Below are positions 9,827-18,546 of a stretch of 43,766 bases of DNA, one piece after another. The notes under the pieces are model-generated. The model saw only the letters and a program-made list of their open reading frames with translations. It was not told the DNA's origin and did not search any database. The position numbers and the translations under genes are program-made. This DNA comes from an uncultured Bacteroidales bacterium (lineage in GTDB: Bacteria; Bacteroidota; Bacteroidia; Bacteroidales; Muribaculaceae), in contig CAMWHE010000015.1 of assembly GCA_947173955.1 (NCBI GenBank), forward strand, positions 1-43,766, given 5' to 3'. The number at the start of each line of letters is the position of its first letter. The stretch's first letter is position 1.

Positions 9827-10875
9827 TCTGCAATTCCCCAGCGGTCAATGAGTCTGCGGGCTTCGCTCGCAGTAATGGAGACTACAGCTCCATGCTTGGG
9901 CGACTGGAATCCCACGGTCTTCATCACGCCCTCGTTAAAGCGGCCTAGATCGGTGAATGTCTCAAAGTCCGATGTCTCAAGGAATCCGAAATTATGCGGA
10001 TCAACACTATACACATCATACATGAGAACCCAGCGGTCAGACCCGTCATGACGTTTCCACACATTGGGAGCCTCACATGCGCCTTTTTCCGTGTCTACCC
10101 ACTCGTCTCGATGTGTCCACGGGCCGACGGAGGTGTCTGAAACGGCCTGCTTGATACCCGGAGTACCGTCATGTGCAACATACATAAGCCTGTATGTATC
10201 GCCGAAGCGGGTAATATCGCCGTCAATCGCCGTAGTGACTCCGTCGGGATACTCAAACAGTAGCTCCGGCAGGGTTTCCATGCGGTCATAGTCGTCGTTG
10301 ACATAGAAATAGTACAGTTTATTCTGCCCATTACCCATGCGCATTGTATAGTAGACTATAAACTTGCCTGCTTCGGGGTCATATGTAGTTTCCGGGGCCC
10401 ATGCACATCCGATTTCCGCCAGTTCGGGAGACGCGGTGTCGATTCGGAGATTAGTTCGCTTCCAGTTGATGAGATCATCCGACTTCATCAGTACGAGCCC
10501 CCTGTTATTGCCCCATCCGTAGAGTTCGCCGTCGCGTTCCCACTCGGTATCGCGCTTGCCTTCCTCACAGGCAAAGATATGTAGATCGGTCATAGCCAGA
10601 TAGAACGCACCGTCTGAGCCCCGATAGATATGCGGATCCCGGATACCTTTCTGCTCAGCTATAGTGTCTCCGGCCATGACAGGGTAGCCGCCATTGAGAG
10701 CCGCGAATGTATAGCCGTCATGACTGACAGCCATATGCAGACCGTGATCAGAATCCTGATGAAACACCATCAGATAGGCTTCCATTTTTTCGTCCGGCTC
10801 CTTGCGCCCGGCGCAACCCGTCACCATTGCTGCGACAACAGCGTACAACAGGCCTGAATATTTTTCCAATCTCAT
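9823..10875 (-). CDS. GH43-like glycoside hydrolase lipoprotein
   Basis: The 350-aa protein has a lipobox VTGC ending at Cys21, so it is predicted to be lipid-anchored. The rest looks like a five-bladed beta-propeller of the GH43/GH117 kind. It has KGIRDPHIYRG with Asp80 as candidate base, the WAPET motif with Glu162, an AIDGDI segment near 216-221, and CEAPNVW with Glu268 as candidate acid. Such enzymes usually cleave arabinose, xylose or related side chains from plant or host glycans. The substrate is not readable and no SusC/SusD pair is adjacent. Translation is coupled by ATGA to the U32 gene, an odd pairing. Confidence 0.85.
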   Translation of the reverse strand: MRLEKYSGLLYAVVAAMVTGCAGRKEPDEKMEAYLMVFHQDSDHGLHMAVSHDGYTFAALNGGYPVMAGDTIAEQKGIRDPHIYRGSDGAFYLAMTDLHIFACEEGKRDTEWERDGELYGWGNNRGLVLMKSDDLINWKRTNLRIDTASPELAEIGCAWAPETTYDPEAGKFIVYYTMRMGNGQNKLYYFYVNDDYDRMETLPELLFEYPDGVTTAIDGDITRFGDTYRLMYVAHDGTPGIKQAVSDTSVGPWTHRDEWVDTEKGACEAPNVWKRHDGSDRWVLMYDVYSVDPHNFGFLETSDFETFTDLGRFNEGVMKTVGFQSPKHGAVVSITASEARRLIDRWGIAE

Positions 10876-10903
10876 GATTTCATGATTTTGCGTTTTTACA
10901 CTT

Positions 10904-10911
10904 CAAAGTTA
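10904..10911 (-). promoter_or_regulatory. Candidate promoter -7 box for the GH43-U32 unit
   Basis: TAACTTTG on the minus strand is an exact TAnnTTTG match 28 bp before the lipoprotein ATG. The upstream -33 element is not clear. Confidence 0.55.
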
Positions 10912-10980
10912 ATCATTTTTCGCGTTAGTGTGTTATATAAATATAAGAACACTGTAAAAATTTAAAAACATATTATTACT

Positions 10981-11220
10981 ATGAACACACCTTTATTGAC
11001 ATGGATTGTCGTAATTTCATCACAAATCCTGCTTTTAGTCGCATTCATCATCCACCATTTCAACGAAAAACGTCGCTCTACTGTCCGCGCAGTCCATACT
11101 CACCGTGACAACCGGCATAATCATATCATCACGGTCGGTTCGGAGCGCGAAGAGTTTTTTTGCCCGGGCGACAGAGTAAATCTCGACAGCCATGACTGGA
11201 ACAATCAGGAATACGATTGA
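10981..11220 (+). CDS. Possible small single-pass membrane protein
   Basis: The open frame encodes 79 aa. Residues 5-25 (LLTWIVVISSQILLLVAFIIH) form a convincing membrane helix, followed by basic residues (NEKRRS) and a His/Asp-rich tail. It begins right after an AT-rich leader and overlaps the start of the ThrE-type gene by 29 bp. I do not recognise a family. Its position, hydrophobic start and coupling to an exporter gene favour a real gene. Short length and lack of a clear promoter argue for caution. Confidence 0.45.
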   Translation: MNTPLLTWIVVISSQILLLVAFIIHHFNEKRRSTVRAVHTHRDNRHNHIITVGSEREEFFCPGDRVNLDSHDWNNQEYD

Positions 11221-12028
11221 TTGCACGACAACCGTAACGACTGACTGCGACTCAGCCCGGCACGCAACTTCCGCGCGCTCGATGTGTCTGTTTCTGGCGG
11301 AATACGGTGTATGGCTGCTGGGTAGCGGTGCGACGTGTATCCGACTTGAAAAGAACATGAAGCGCATAGCCGCATCAGCCGACATGGAAGTGGAGATCAC
11401 TATCATGCCCCGGCATCTGCATCTGACTGTCTGGAGCAAGAATCATCGGAATATATTCACGACTGTCGCCACAGTCAAAAACTGCCCCATAAGCTTCTAC
11501 GTCAACTCCCGCCTGAGCACTATGAGCTGGGAGATAGCCGACGGCCGCCTCTCCATCGCCGACGCTTACAGGCAGATAGACAGCATGGTAAAGTCAGACA
11601 GTCAGAACCCATGGATACTGCTTTTGCTTGTAGCCATAGCCAACGCGGCATTCTGCCGTCTGTTCGAAGGAGACTTTATCGCCATGGGCGTGGTGGCTGT
11701 CGCTACCGCATCCGGATATTTCATGAAGATCAACCTGTTGCGTCATCATGTCGATGTCAGGGTCATGATGATACTATGCGCATTTGTATCGACCGTTATA
11801 GGGGCTACCGACTATCTGTTCTCACTCGGGACGACTCCGATGCAGGCGGTCGGAACAAGCGTACTGTATCTGGTGCCCGGCATCCCGTTCCTCAATTCTT
11901 TCAGCGATATGCTGTATCGTCATTATATCTGTGCATTCAGCCGCTTCATGGATGCTGTGGTTCTGACCGGATGTCTGTCGATAGGACTATGCCTCGGAAT
12001 GTGGCTGATGCGGATCGGAATGTTTTAG
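11192..12028 (+). CDS. ThrE-type threonine/serine exporter, N-terminal subunit
   Basis: The 278-aa inner-membrane protein matches the N-terminal ThrE domain (DUF1212). The soluble N-terminal part has LAEYGVWLLGSGATCIRLEKN, followed by about five membrane helices including PWILLLLVAIANAAF and the YLVPGIPFLN motif before the last helices. The C-terminal half is encoded by the next gene, a split arrangement common in Bacteroidetes and Firmicutes. Two starts are possible: 11192 (used here) or 11282, which removes 30 Thr-rich residues. Family members usually have 20-30 residues before the LAEYG motif, which supports 11192. Confidence 0.88.
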   Translation: MTGTIRNTIDCTTTVTTDCDSARHATSARSMCLFLAEYGVWLLGSGATCIRLEKNMKRIAASADMEVEITIMPRHLHLTVWSKNHRNIFTTVATVKNCPISFYVNSRLSTMSWEIADGRLSIADAYRQIDSMVKSDSQNPWILLLLVAIANAAFCRLFEGDFIAMGVVAVATASGYFMKINLLRHHVDVRVMMILCAFVSTVIGATDYLFSLGTTPMQAVGTSVLYLVPGIPFLNSFSDMLYRHYICAFSRFMDAVVLTGCLSIGLCLGMWLMRIGMF

Positions 12029-12045
12029 ATTTAATTAATTTCATC

Positions 12046-12525
12046 ATGCTGTTACAGATACTACAGGACGGATTGTTTGCAGCGATAGCGGCGATAGGGT
12101 TCGCAGCTATCAGCCGGCCGCCGAAATCGGCCTATCTGTATTGTGCCATCATAGCGGCCGTAGGTCATTCTGCAAGGTTTCTGCTTATGAGCCCGGCCTG
12201 CGGAGTCAACATACTCGGAGCTACGGCGATAGCGGCATTCATCGTGGGACTCCTCTCCGTATGGCTCGCGCCCAAAGCAAAGATACCGCCTGAGACCTGC
12301 CTGTTTCCATCGCTTCTGCCGATGATTCCCGGAATGTATGCCTACCGCGCTTTCGGAGGACTCGCACTATGCCTGACCGGATCCTCGGAGGCCACATTCA
12401 GCCACGATTTCTATCTGTTCGCCTCCAACGGACTGACTTGCCTCTTCATACTCCTTGTCATGGTCATTGGCGCGACAATCCCGATATTCCTCTTCCGCCG
12501 GCGCTCCTTCACCGCGACAAGGTAA
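12046..12525 (+). CDS. ThrE-type exporter, C-terminal subunit (DUF3815)
   Basis: The 159-aa membrane protein has four or five helices and the LLPMIPGMYAYRA motif that mirrors the PGIPF motif of the preceding gene. The open frame extends upstream to 11611, but that part is the shadow of the partner gene. The ATG at 12046 lies 17 bp after the partner's stop and starts directly into the first helix. Together the two proteins should form the full amino-acid or dipeptide exporter. Substrate is not determinable. Confidence 0.88.
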   Translation: MLLQILQDGLFAAIAAIGFAAISRPPKSAYLYCAIIAAVGHSARFLLMSPACGVNILGATAIAAFIVGLLSVWLAPKAKIPPETCLFPSLLPMIPGMYAYRAFGGLALCLTGSSEATFSHDFYLFASNGLTCLFILLVMVIGATIPIFLFRRRSFTATR

Positions 12526-12567
12526 TGTTTTTTTCGCGATAAGTGACTAAAACAGACGGAAAAGTAT

Positions 12568-12575
12568 TATTTTTG
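12568..12575 (+). promoter_or_regulatory. Candidate promoter -7 box for the TonB-family gene
   Basis: TATTTTTG fits TAnnTTTG and lies 25 bp before the ATG at 12600. No clear -33 TTTG precedes it. Confidence 0.45.
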
Positions 12576-12599
12576 CCATAGGAACCAATTTTTACGACT

Positions 12600-13499
12600 A
12601 TGGCCAAAGGAAAACGTACCTGCAAGATTCTGAAAGAGATCCGCCGGCAGATTGCCGCTGCCAACGGGATTGATCTAATAATTGAGGAATGCCGCTACAA
12701 AGGAGACTGCCGCGGAACATGTCCGCGCTGCGAGGCTGAAGTGCGATATCTTGAAGAACAACTCCGCGAACGCCGACTGAGCGGACGCGCCGTAGCCATT
12801 GCCGGAATATCGGCCGGAATGCTGCTGATGGCCGGATGCACCTTACCAACTACAAAAACAGCTGCAGAGGACATCAACGAAAAGACTCCGACACAGGAAC
12901 AAACTACTGAAGATGTCGTAGAGGTCAGGTCCCAAAACCCTGAGGAAAGCTCATCTGAAACAATATCCGATGATGATGAATTGGATGAAGTCGAAGAGGG
13001 AGAGCCCGCTATATACGAAGATGGTCTGACCACGATTATGCAAGGAGGCGAATCTCCCGAAAATATATCTGAAGATAAAGCGACAACATCTTCCGATGAT
13101 GGTCTTGTTTTGTTTGGAGAGTGTGGACCAGTAATAGTTGACGACAACGATTTCTATTTTGATCCGGATAATATCTATGAAGCTGTAGAAGAAATGCCGC
13201 GATTTCCCGGGGGAGACGAAGCATTATTGGAATATATTAATAAGAATCTCGCATATCCTCCCATGGCCGCCGAAAACGGAATACAAGGCCGAGTTGTCGT
13301 CAAATTCGTTGTTAAGAAAGATGGCAGTATCGGCGATGTAATTGTAGTCAGGTCAAAAGATCCGGACCTTGACAAAGAAGCCGTCAGAGTGGTGAAAACT
13401 CTTCCAGACTTTGAGCCCGGAGAGCACAATGGGCAGCCTGTAAATGTATGGTTTACAATACCTGTAACCTTCAAGCTAAAATCAAACCAGACTGACTGA
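12600..13499 (+). CDS. TonB-family energy transducer with Cys-rich N-terminal domain
   Basis: The protein is 299 aa. Residues about 205-295 are a TonB C-terminal domain (YPPMAAENGIQGRVVVKFVV, then DGSIGDV, then a final strand VNVWFTIPVTF), which contacts TonB-dependent receptors. The N-terminus is unusual: a basic start, then ECRYKGDCRGTCPRCE with Cys31, 37, 41 and 44, a likely zinc-binding knuckle in the cytoplasm. A membrane helix (62-79) ends at MAGC80, which resembles a lipobox. The periplasmic linker (85-190) is acidic and Ser/Thr-rich, not the Pro/Lys-rich spacer of classical TonB. No ExbB/ExbD genes are adjacent. A terminator follows. Confidence 0.85.
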   Translation: MAKGKRTCKILKEIRRQIAAANGIDLIIEECRYKGDCRGTCPRCEAEVRYLEEQLRERRLSGRAVAIAGISAGMLLMAGCTLPTTKTAAEDINEKTPTQEQTTEDVVEVRSQNPEESSSETISDDDELDEVEEGEPAIYEDGLTTIMQGGESPENISEDKATTSSDDGLVLFGECGPVIVDDNDFYFDPDNIYEAVEEMPRFPGGDEALLEYINKNLAYPPMAAENGIQGRVVVKFVVKKDGSIGDVIVVRSKDPDLDKEAVRVVKTLPDFEPGEHNGQPVNVWFTIPVTFKLKSNQTD

Positions 13500-13529
13500 C
13501 AACTGACGACATAGAGCGTCACTCAAAGC

Positions 13530-13570
13530 AAACAGCCTTTTTCGACAATGAACCGGAGAAGGCTGTTTTA
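13530..13570 (+). terminator. Rho-independent terminator
   Basis: The 10-bp perfect stem aaacagcctt (13530-13539) / aaggctgttt (13559-13568) runs into a T-run. It closes the TonB-family gene. Confidence 0.85.
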
Positions 13571-13634
13571 CGTTATAATATTAAATTTATCTACATATCA
13601 ACGAAAGTACTAAACGATTTCAAAACTATTTATT

Positions 13635-14186
13635 ATGAAAAACATCACTACATTCGGCAGCTCGAAACATTGGTGGATGCTGCTTGTCATCGGTATTTTA
13701 TTGGTAATCGGCGGATTCGCCTACTGGTTCTGGCCCGGAGCAGGATTTGCAGTCGCATCCTTGCTTTTCGGATGGCTGTTACTCGGCGTAGGTGTCGTGC
13801 AGATATGCGTTGCCTCGGCTAAAGTTCACCCGGTCGACTGGGTATGGTGGCTTGTAGGTGGCGTGATCAACGTATTGGTAGGCTTCCTGTTAGTCTCTAA
13901 TCTGTTCCTTGCCGAAGCTGTCCTCCCCGTCTTCCTCGCCTTTGTATTCCTTTATTGCGGTATCATGGCGATAGCACGTGGCTTCGTCGGACGCATGGTA
14001 CAGGGTCGCTGGCTCTACTTTGTCAATGGCATCCTACTCCTGATTATCGGCGGATGTTTCCTCGGAGGCAGCTATCAGCAGGAGATGTCGATGGTCAGCT
14101 TCCTCGCCGCACTGGCATTTGTCTACTGGGGTTTCACCCTTGCAAGCGTGGCTCTTGACATGAAACCGGCAAAAGGAGCAAAATAA
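13635..14186 (+). CDS. DUF308/HdeD-like integral membrane protein
   Basis: The 183-aa protein is almost entirely hydrophobic, with about six membrane helices arranged as three repeated hairpins, as in the DUF308 (HdeD-like) family. The first helix follows a short polar start, KNITTFGSSKHWW. HdeD in enterobacteria is linked to acid resistance, but the role in Bacteroidales is unknown. The gene is monocistronic between two strong terminators. Confidence 0.85.
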   Translation: MKNITTFGSSKHWWMLLVIGILLVIGGFAYWFWPGAGFAVASLLFGWLLLGVGVVQICVASAKVHPVDWVWWLVGGVINVLVGFLLVSNLFLAEAVLPVFLAFVFLYCGIMAIARGFVGRMVQGRWLYFVNGILLLIIGGCFLGGSYQQEMSMVSFLAALAFVYWGFTLASVALDMKPAKGAK

Positions 14187-14205
14187 CATTACATAATAAT
14201 ACAAT

Positions 14206-14238
14206 AAAGGCTGAGACCCGGCCGGTCTCGGCCTTTTT
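14206..14238 (+). terminator. Rho-independent terminator
   Basis: The 10-bp stem ggctgagacc (14209-14218) / ggtctcggcc (14224-14233), with one G-T pair, extends through AAA/TTT and is followed by a TTTTT run. It ends the DUF308 gene. Confidence 0.92.
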
Positions 14239-14268
14239 ATGTTTTAGTTTTGAATTATACCTCTAATA

Positions 14269-14300
14269 TTTGGTAAGTAATATTATATTGTATATCTTTG
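14269..14300 (+). promoter_or_regulatory. Promoter of the Trp/Asn-rich secreted protein gene
   Basis: TTTG (14269-14272), a 20-bp spacer and TATCTTTG (14293-14300) make a textbook Bacteroidetes promoter. Transcription would start near 14307, leaving a leader of about 137 nt. Confidence 0.8.
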
Positions 14301-14411
14301 CTATCTGAGGCTCTATATATTAATGTATATACACTGTCTGTTATTCATCATTTCAACACGACAATATCTATCCATCGAGAAATTCATCCATATACATTAA
14401 ACCTTATGGCC

Positions 14412-14439
14412 CACTTTTTTGTCTAATCTATAAAAAGTG
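14412..14439 (+). promoter_or_regulatory. Small hairpin immediately before the start codon
   Basis: cacttttt (14412-14419) pairs with aaaaagtg (14432-14439), ending 4 nt before the ATG at 14444. It is mostly A-U and could mask the ribosome-landing region. Regulatory function is inference. Confidence 0.4.
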
Positions 14440-14443
14440 TATT

Positions 14444-15775
14444 ATGAAGATCAACCGACTATTTATTACGATGATTTCTGTCGTACTCGCGACAGCTTCC
14501 ATCACGACGTATGCCCAGGGCTTCTATGACGATGATATATATTATGATGCCTCCAAGGCAAAAAAAGAAAAGGCAGAGAAGCAGAAAAAGGCGGCAGCCG
14601 CTCAGCAGGTAGCCCGCGAATATGGTCAGGACTACACGACCTATGGCTACAGCTATCCCTCGACAGCTCACACTATGCCCGGATCTGACTCTTATGTAGT
14701 CAATACCGGCAATACCCGTGATGTCGACGAATACAATCGCCGATATTCCACCGGAGCTAACGGTATCGAGCAAACCGACTCGATCAGCCTTGACGCGCTG
14801 ACGTCCGGAGATTTTGCCAACACCCGACGCATCGAGCGCTTCTATAACCCCGAAATCATATCCGGATCATCCGACGAGAATCTTAAAGACTATTATTATA
14901 GCACCCAGCAGGCCGAACCTCAATCATCTGTTGTAATCAATGTCAATGTAGATCCCCTTTACTCATCATTCTACAGCAACCCCTGGAATAACTGGAACAA
15001 TTGGGCCTACACCTATTACAACTTCTACGCTCCTTCCTACTGGAACTGGGGATATAATCCCTGGTACGGTCCCTCCTGGAGCTGGAACTGGAATTGGGGC
15101 TGGGGTCCCTCTCTGAGCTGGTCGTGGAACTGGGGATGGGGTGGATGGCATGACCCCTGGTATCACCCCTGGCATCCCGGACATGGTCACGGATGGTATC
15201 CCGGTCACGGACATGGCCCCATCTGGGGAGGGAACAACTGGCGTCCCACCTCTCCCGGCGCTACACGCCCCCACACTCCCGGAGGTAATGTTCAGACAAT
15301 TCCCGGTCGCCGACCCGGCTCGTCAGCCACTGTAAACAATAACGGCGGCACATGGAATCCCGCAGCTACAGTCAACACCGGCGCAGGCCGCCGTCCCTCC
15401 GGAAATCAGGCCGTCAACACCGGCACTCAGTCCGGTCACCGCGTAGAGTCGACACCTGTCAACGGCGGATATCATGGCTCATCGCAGGCCACGTCGACCA
15501 GTTCCGGCCGTACAGGCCGATCCGGCAATGCCACTGTCAACCAGCAGCACAACAATGCCACACGCCAGCCCGCAAACACAAACAACAACAGCACACGCCG
15601 CAATAACAATACATATAACAACAGCTCGTCATCGCACAGCAACAGCTCTTCATCATGGAGCTCAGGACGCTCCGGCGGCCGCTCATCATCAGGCAGCTCA
15701 TTCGGCGGAAGCATGGGTGGCGGACGTTCAGGCGGAGGAAGCATGGGCGGAGGAGGACGCGCAGGACGCCGGTAA
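14444..15775 (+). CDS. Secreted low-complexity Trp/Asn/Gly/Ser-rich protein
   Basis: The 443-aa protein has a signal peptide ending near TYAQ (about residue 25). A short Lys/Ala-rich coil follows (38-60, AKKEKAEKQKKAAAAQQ). Next comes a zone (about 180-270) packed with Trp, Asn, Tyr and His in WNNW, WNWGWG and HPGHGHG repeats. The C-terminal third is disordered Asn/Ser/Thr changing to GGG-RSGG tails ending RAGRR. No catalytic domain is visible. Composition fits a surface or periplasmic structural or sticky protein. It precedes an OmpP1-like outer-membrane protein by 53 bp and may be co-transcribed with it. It has a strong promoter and a long leader. Function unknown. Confidence 0.85.
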   Translation: MKINRLFITMISVVLATASITTYAQGFYDDDIYYDASKAKKEKAEKQKKAAAAQQVAREYGQDYTTYGYSYPSTAHTMPGSDSYVVNTGNTRDVDEYNRRYSTGANGIEQTDSISLDALTSGDFANTRRIERFYNPEIISGSSDENLKDYYYSTQQAEPQSSVVINVNVDPLYSSFYSNPWNNWNNWAYTYYNFYAPSYWNWGYNPWYGPSWSWNWNWGWGPSLSWSWNWGWGGWHDPWYHPWHPGHGHGWYPGHGHGPIWGGNNWRPTSPGATRPHTPGGNVQTIPGRRPGSSATVNNNGGTWNPAATVNTGAGRRPSGNQAVNTGTQSGHRVESTPVNGGYHGSSQATSTSSGRTGRSGNATVNQQHNNATRQPANTNNNSTRRNNNTYNNSSSSHSNSSSSWSSGRSGGRSSSGSSFGGSMGGGRSGGGSMGGGGRAGRR

Positions 15776-15828
15776 CCCAAATACTACAATTCAGACCCCA
15801 CATAAAGCACATCTTACATATTCTCACA

Positions 15829-17430
15829 ATGAAAAAGTCAATATTCATAGCAGCATTTGCAGCAGTACCCTGCCTGTCATTTGCGCAATCAGCAATAGAT
15901 GCTTACAATATCTCCGGATCAGACCTGAGAGGAACAGCCCGCTTCATGTCGATGGCAGGCGCTTTCAGCGCACTCGGCGGCGACCTCTCGACGCTCAATC
16001 AGAATCCTGCCGGCCTGGGCGTATACCGCAGCAGTGAGATCGGTATCACACTTGACGTCAATATGACGTCGGGTCCGGGCAACGGAAGCGACAAGACCCA
16101 CGTCTACTGCAACAACTTCGGATATGTGGGATCCACATCGCTCGGCAACGGAGCCATGCCCACTTTTTCCTGGGGTGCCACCTACAGCCGTGTAGCATCG
16201 TTTGACCGTATTTACAGCGGAGGCTTCGGCGCACTCAACTCGTCGATGTCAAACTATATCGCCAACTTCTCAGCAGGCTATGCGCCGTCGGTGCTCGGAG
16301 AAGATGGATCCTATAATCCATTCCAGAACTCCACGGCCGACTGGCTCTCGATCATGGCCTATAACAGCTATATGATCAACCCTACCGGCTACAATGACAC
16401 ATATAACGGACTCTTTACCAACGGCACAACGGGCGATGCGGAGTTCTCCGTGCGCGAACGCGGCTATATCGACGAATACTCAATCAATTTCGGCGGTAAC
16501 ATCATGAATACCGTCTACTGGGGTATCGGCTTCGGTATTACCGACCTGTCATGGACGCAGGAAGCCTTCTACGACGAGCAGCTCACTAATGCCCGTGTTT
16601 ACGACGACGCAACCGGCGGCACTACCAACGGAGACGCCTACACGACATTGAGTAACTTCAACCATATATCGGGTAGCGGATTCAATGTCAAACTCGGACT
16701 TATCTTCAAGCCTATCAATGAGTTCAGACTCGGCATTGCCGTACACACTCCGACATGGTACAACCTATCGCAGACCTATGACGCCAAAACGACCTACTCA
16801 TATGGTTATGACTTTAACGCTGCCGGCTATCCTACAAGCTCGCTCGAAGGTGACTACACAAGCGATGTAGCCTATTTCGACTGGCGACTTAAAAGCCCCT
16901 GGCGACTGATCGTTGGCGGTGCCGGCGTAATCGGCGGCCGATTCATCCTCAGCGCCGACTATGAGTATGCGGCTTACAACAATATGTCGATGTCAGCACC
17001 CAACCGGTGGAACAATTACGTATCACTTGACGATGTCAACTCCGACATAAAGACCTATTATCAGGGAAGCAATACCCTGCGGCTCGGTGCAGAGTATCGT
17101 ATTACTCCCCGTTTCAGTGTGCGCGCCGGTTACAGCTATGTCAGCTCCAATGTCAAAGATAACGCCAACAACGGTGCGGAATACATCTACACATCCGGCA
17201 CAAATCCCGCATACGCTTTCAACAAGACATCCAACTACGTCACATTCGGTCTCGGCTACCGATTCGGAGGTTTCTATGTTGACGCAGCTTATGTCCACAA
17301 GAACACCAACACTACGTACCATGCATATTCACCGTATGCTGACGCAAATAGTCAGTGGACATTCGAGCCCTACACGGATTTCTCACTCAAGAACAATAAC
17401 ATCGTACTCACACTGGGCTACAAATTCTAA
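15829..17430 (+). CDS. OmpP1/FadL/TodX-like outer-membrane protein
   Basis: I choose the ATG at 15829 because it starts a clean signal peptide (MKKSIFIAAFAAVPCLSFAQ). The open frame upstream overlaps the preceding gene out of frame. The product is 533 aa. The mature N-terminus has GTARFMSMAGAFSALGGDLS and NQNPAGLG, the N-terminal hatch motif of the FadL/OmpP1 transport family. The rest shows alternating beta strands and ends in an outer-membrane-type aromatic residue (LTLGYKF). It should form a beta-barrel for hydrophobic molecules. gmd begins 24 bp downstream. Confidence 0.9.
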   Translation: MKKSIFIAAFAAVPCLSFAQSAIDAYNISGSDLRGTARFMSMAGAFSALGGDLSTLNQNPAGLGVYRSSEIGITLDVNMTSGPGNGSDKTHVYCNNFGYVGSTSLGNGAMPTFSWGATYSRVASFDRIYSGGFGALNSSMSNYIANFSAGYAPSVLGEDGSYNPFQNSTADWLSIMAYNSYMINPTGYNDTYNGLFTNGTTGDAEFSVRERGYIDEYSINFGGNIMNTVYWGIGFGITDLSWTQEAFYDEQLTNARVYDDATGGTTNGDAYTTLSNFNHISGSGFNVKLGLIFKPINEFRLGIAVHTPTWYNLSQTYDAKTTYSYGYDFNAAGYPTSSLEGDYTSDVAYFDWRLKSPWRLIVGGAGVIGGRFILSADYEYAAYNNMSMSAPNRWNNYVSLDDVNSDIKTYYQGSNTLRLGAEYRITPRFSVRAGYSYVSSNVKDNANNGAEYIYTSGTNPAYAFNKTSNYVTFGLGYRFGGFYVDAAYVHKNTNTTYHAYSPYADANSQWTFEPYTDFSLKNNNIVLTLGYKF

Positions 17431-17454
17431 CCTCAGGCCGACCTCACATTTTCT

Positions 17455-18546
17455 ATGAAGACAGCTTTGATCACCGGCGTGACCGGCCAGGACGGGTCTT
17501 TTCTCGCCGAATTCCTGCTCGAAAAGGGCTACGACGTACACGGCACGATACGCCGATCCTCGGTCGACTTCCGCGAACGCATAGCCCATCTGCAGGGACA
17601 TCCGCACTTCCATCTTCACTATGCCGACATGATCGACTCTATGTCGATTATTCAGGTACTCAATAAAGTGCGGCCCGACGAGGTCTATAATCTCGCGGCT
17701 CAGAGCCACGTACAGGTCTCTTTTGACTCGCCGGAATATACAGCCAATGTCGACGCTACCGGCGTACTCCGCTTGCTTGAGGGAATCCGCCAGTGCGGCC
17801 TGACCGAAACGTGCCGATTCTATCAGGCGTCCACATCGGAGCTATACGGCAAGGTTGAAGCTGTCCCCCAGAACGAGGAAACCCCCTTCCACCCCTACTC
17901 TCCCTATGCTGTGGCAAAGCTTTACGGATTCTGGATTGTCAAGGAATATCGCGAGGCCTACAATATGTATGCCTGCTCGGGCATTCTGTTCAATCACGAA
18001 TCGGAGCGCCGTGGCGAGACCTTCGTCACCCGCAAGATATCGCTCGCAGTCGCACGTATAGCCCAAGGTAAACAGGAGAAGCTGTATCTCGGCAACCTGT
18101 CGTCGCTCCGTGACTGGGGATATGCGCCCGATTATGTCGAATGTATGTGGCTGATCCTGCAGCAGCCGGTTCCCGACGACTATGTCATTGCCACAGGGCG
18201 CCAGCACTCCGTACGCGACTTCTGCCTGCTGGCTTTCCGCCGTGCCGGCATAGAGTTGCGGTTTGAGGGAGAAGGGCCTGATGAGAAAGGTATTGACGTC
18301 AGGACAGGTAAAGTGATTGTCGAGGTCTCGCCCGACTTCTATCGTCCGACCGATGTGGTCAATCTACTCGGCGATCCATCTAAAGCCCGCCGGCAACTCG
18401 GATGGGATCCGGATAAAAAGACATCGTTCGAGCAGCTCGTCAACCTGATGGTCGATGCCGACATGGCCAAGGTCGCGATGGAGCGTGCAGGCGAGCAGGT
18501 GAAACTCAATCTTGAGGAATATCTGGAAAAAGGTATTGTCAAATGA
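17455..18546 (+). CDS. gmd: GDP-mannose 4,6-dehydratase
   Basis: The 363-aa cytoplasmic enzyme converts GDP-D-mannose to GDP-4-keto-6-deoxymannose, the first step to GDP-L-fucose. The NADP-binding motif GVTGQDGS is at 8-15. The catalytic set appears as Thr127 and Glu129 in ASTSELYG, and Tyr151 and Lys155 in [16 protein letters not shown] and the DYVECMW segment are also family hallmarks. Its TGA overlaps the ATG of fcl (ATGA), so the pathway genes are translationally coupled. Confidence 0.97.
   Translation: MKTALITGVTGQDGSFLAEFLLEKGYDVHGTIRRSSVDFRERIAHLQGHPHFHLHYADMIDSMSIIQVLNKVRPDEVYNLAAQSHVQVSFDSPEYTANVDATGVLRLLEGIRQCGLTETCRFYQASTSELYGKVEAVPQNEETPFHPYSPYAVAKLYGFWIVKEYREAYNMYACSGILFNHESERRGETFVTRKISLAVARIAQGKQEKLYLGNLSSLRDWGYAPDYVECMWLILQQPVPDDYVIATGRQHSVRDFCLLAFRRAGIELRFEGEGPDEKGIDVRTGKVIVEVSPDFYRPTDVVNLLGDPSKARRQLGWDPDKKTSFEQLVNLMVDADMAKVAMERAGEQVKLNLEEYLEKGIVK

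Noticed and set aside
15141-15780. Several overlapping frames in the low-complexity gene
   Set aside because: The repeats keep all frames open by composition, and only the frame with a signal peptide is credible.
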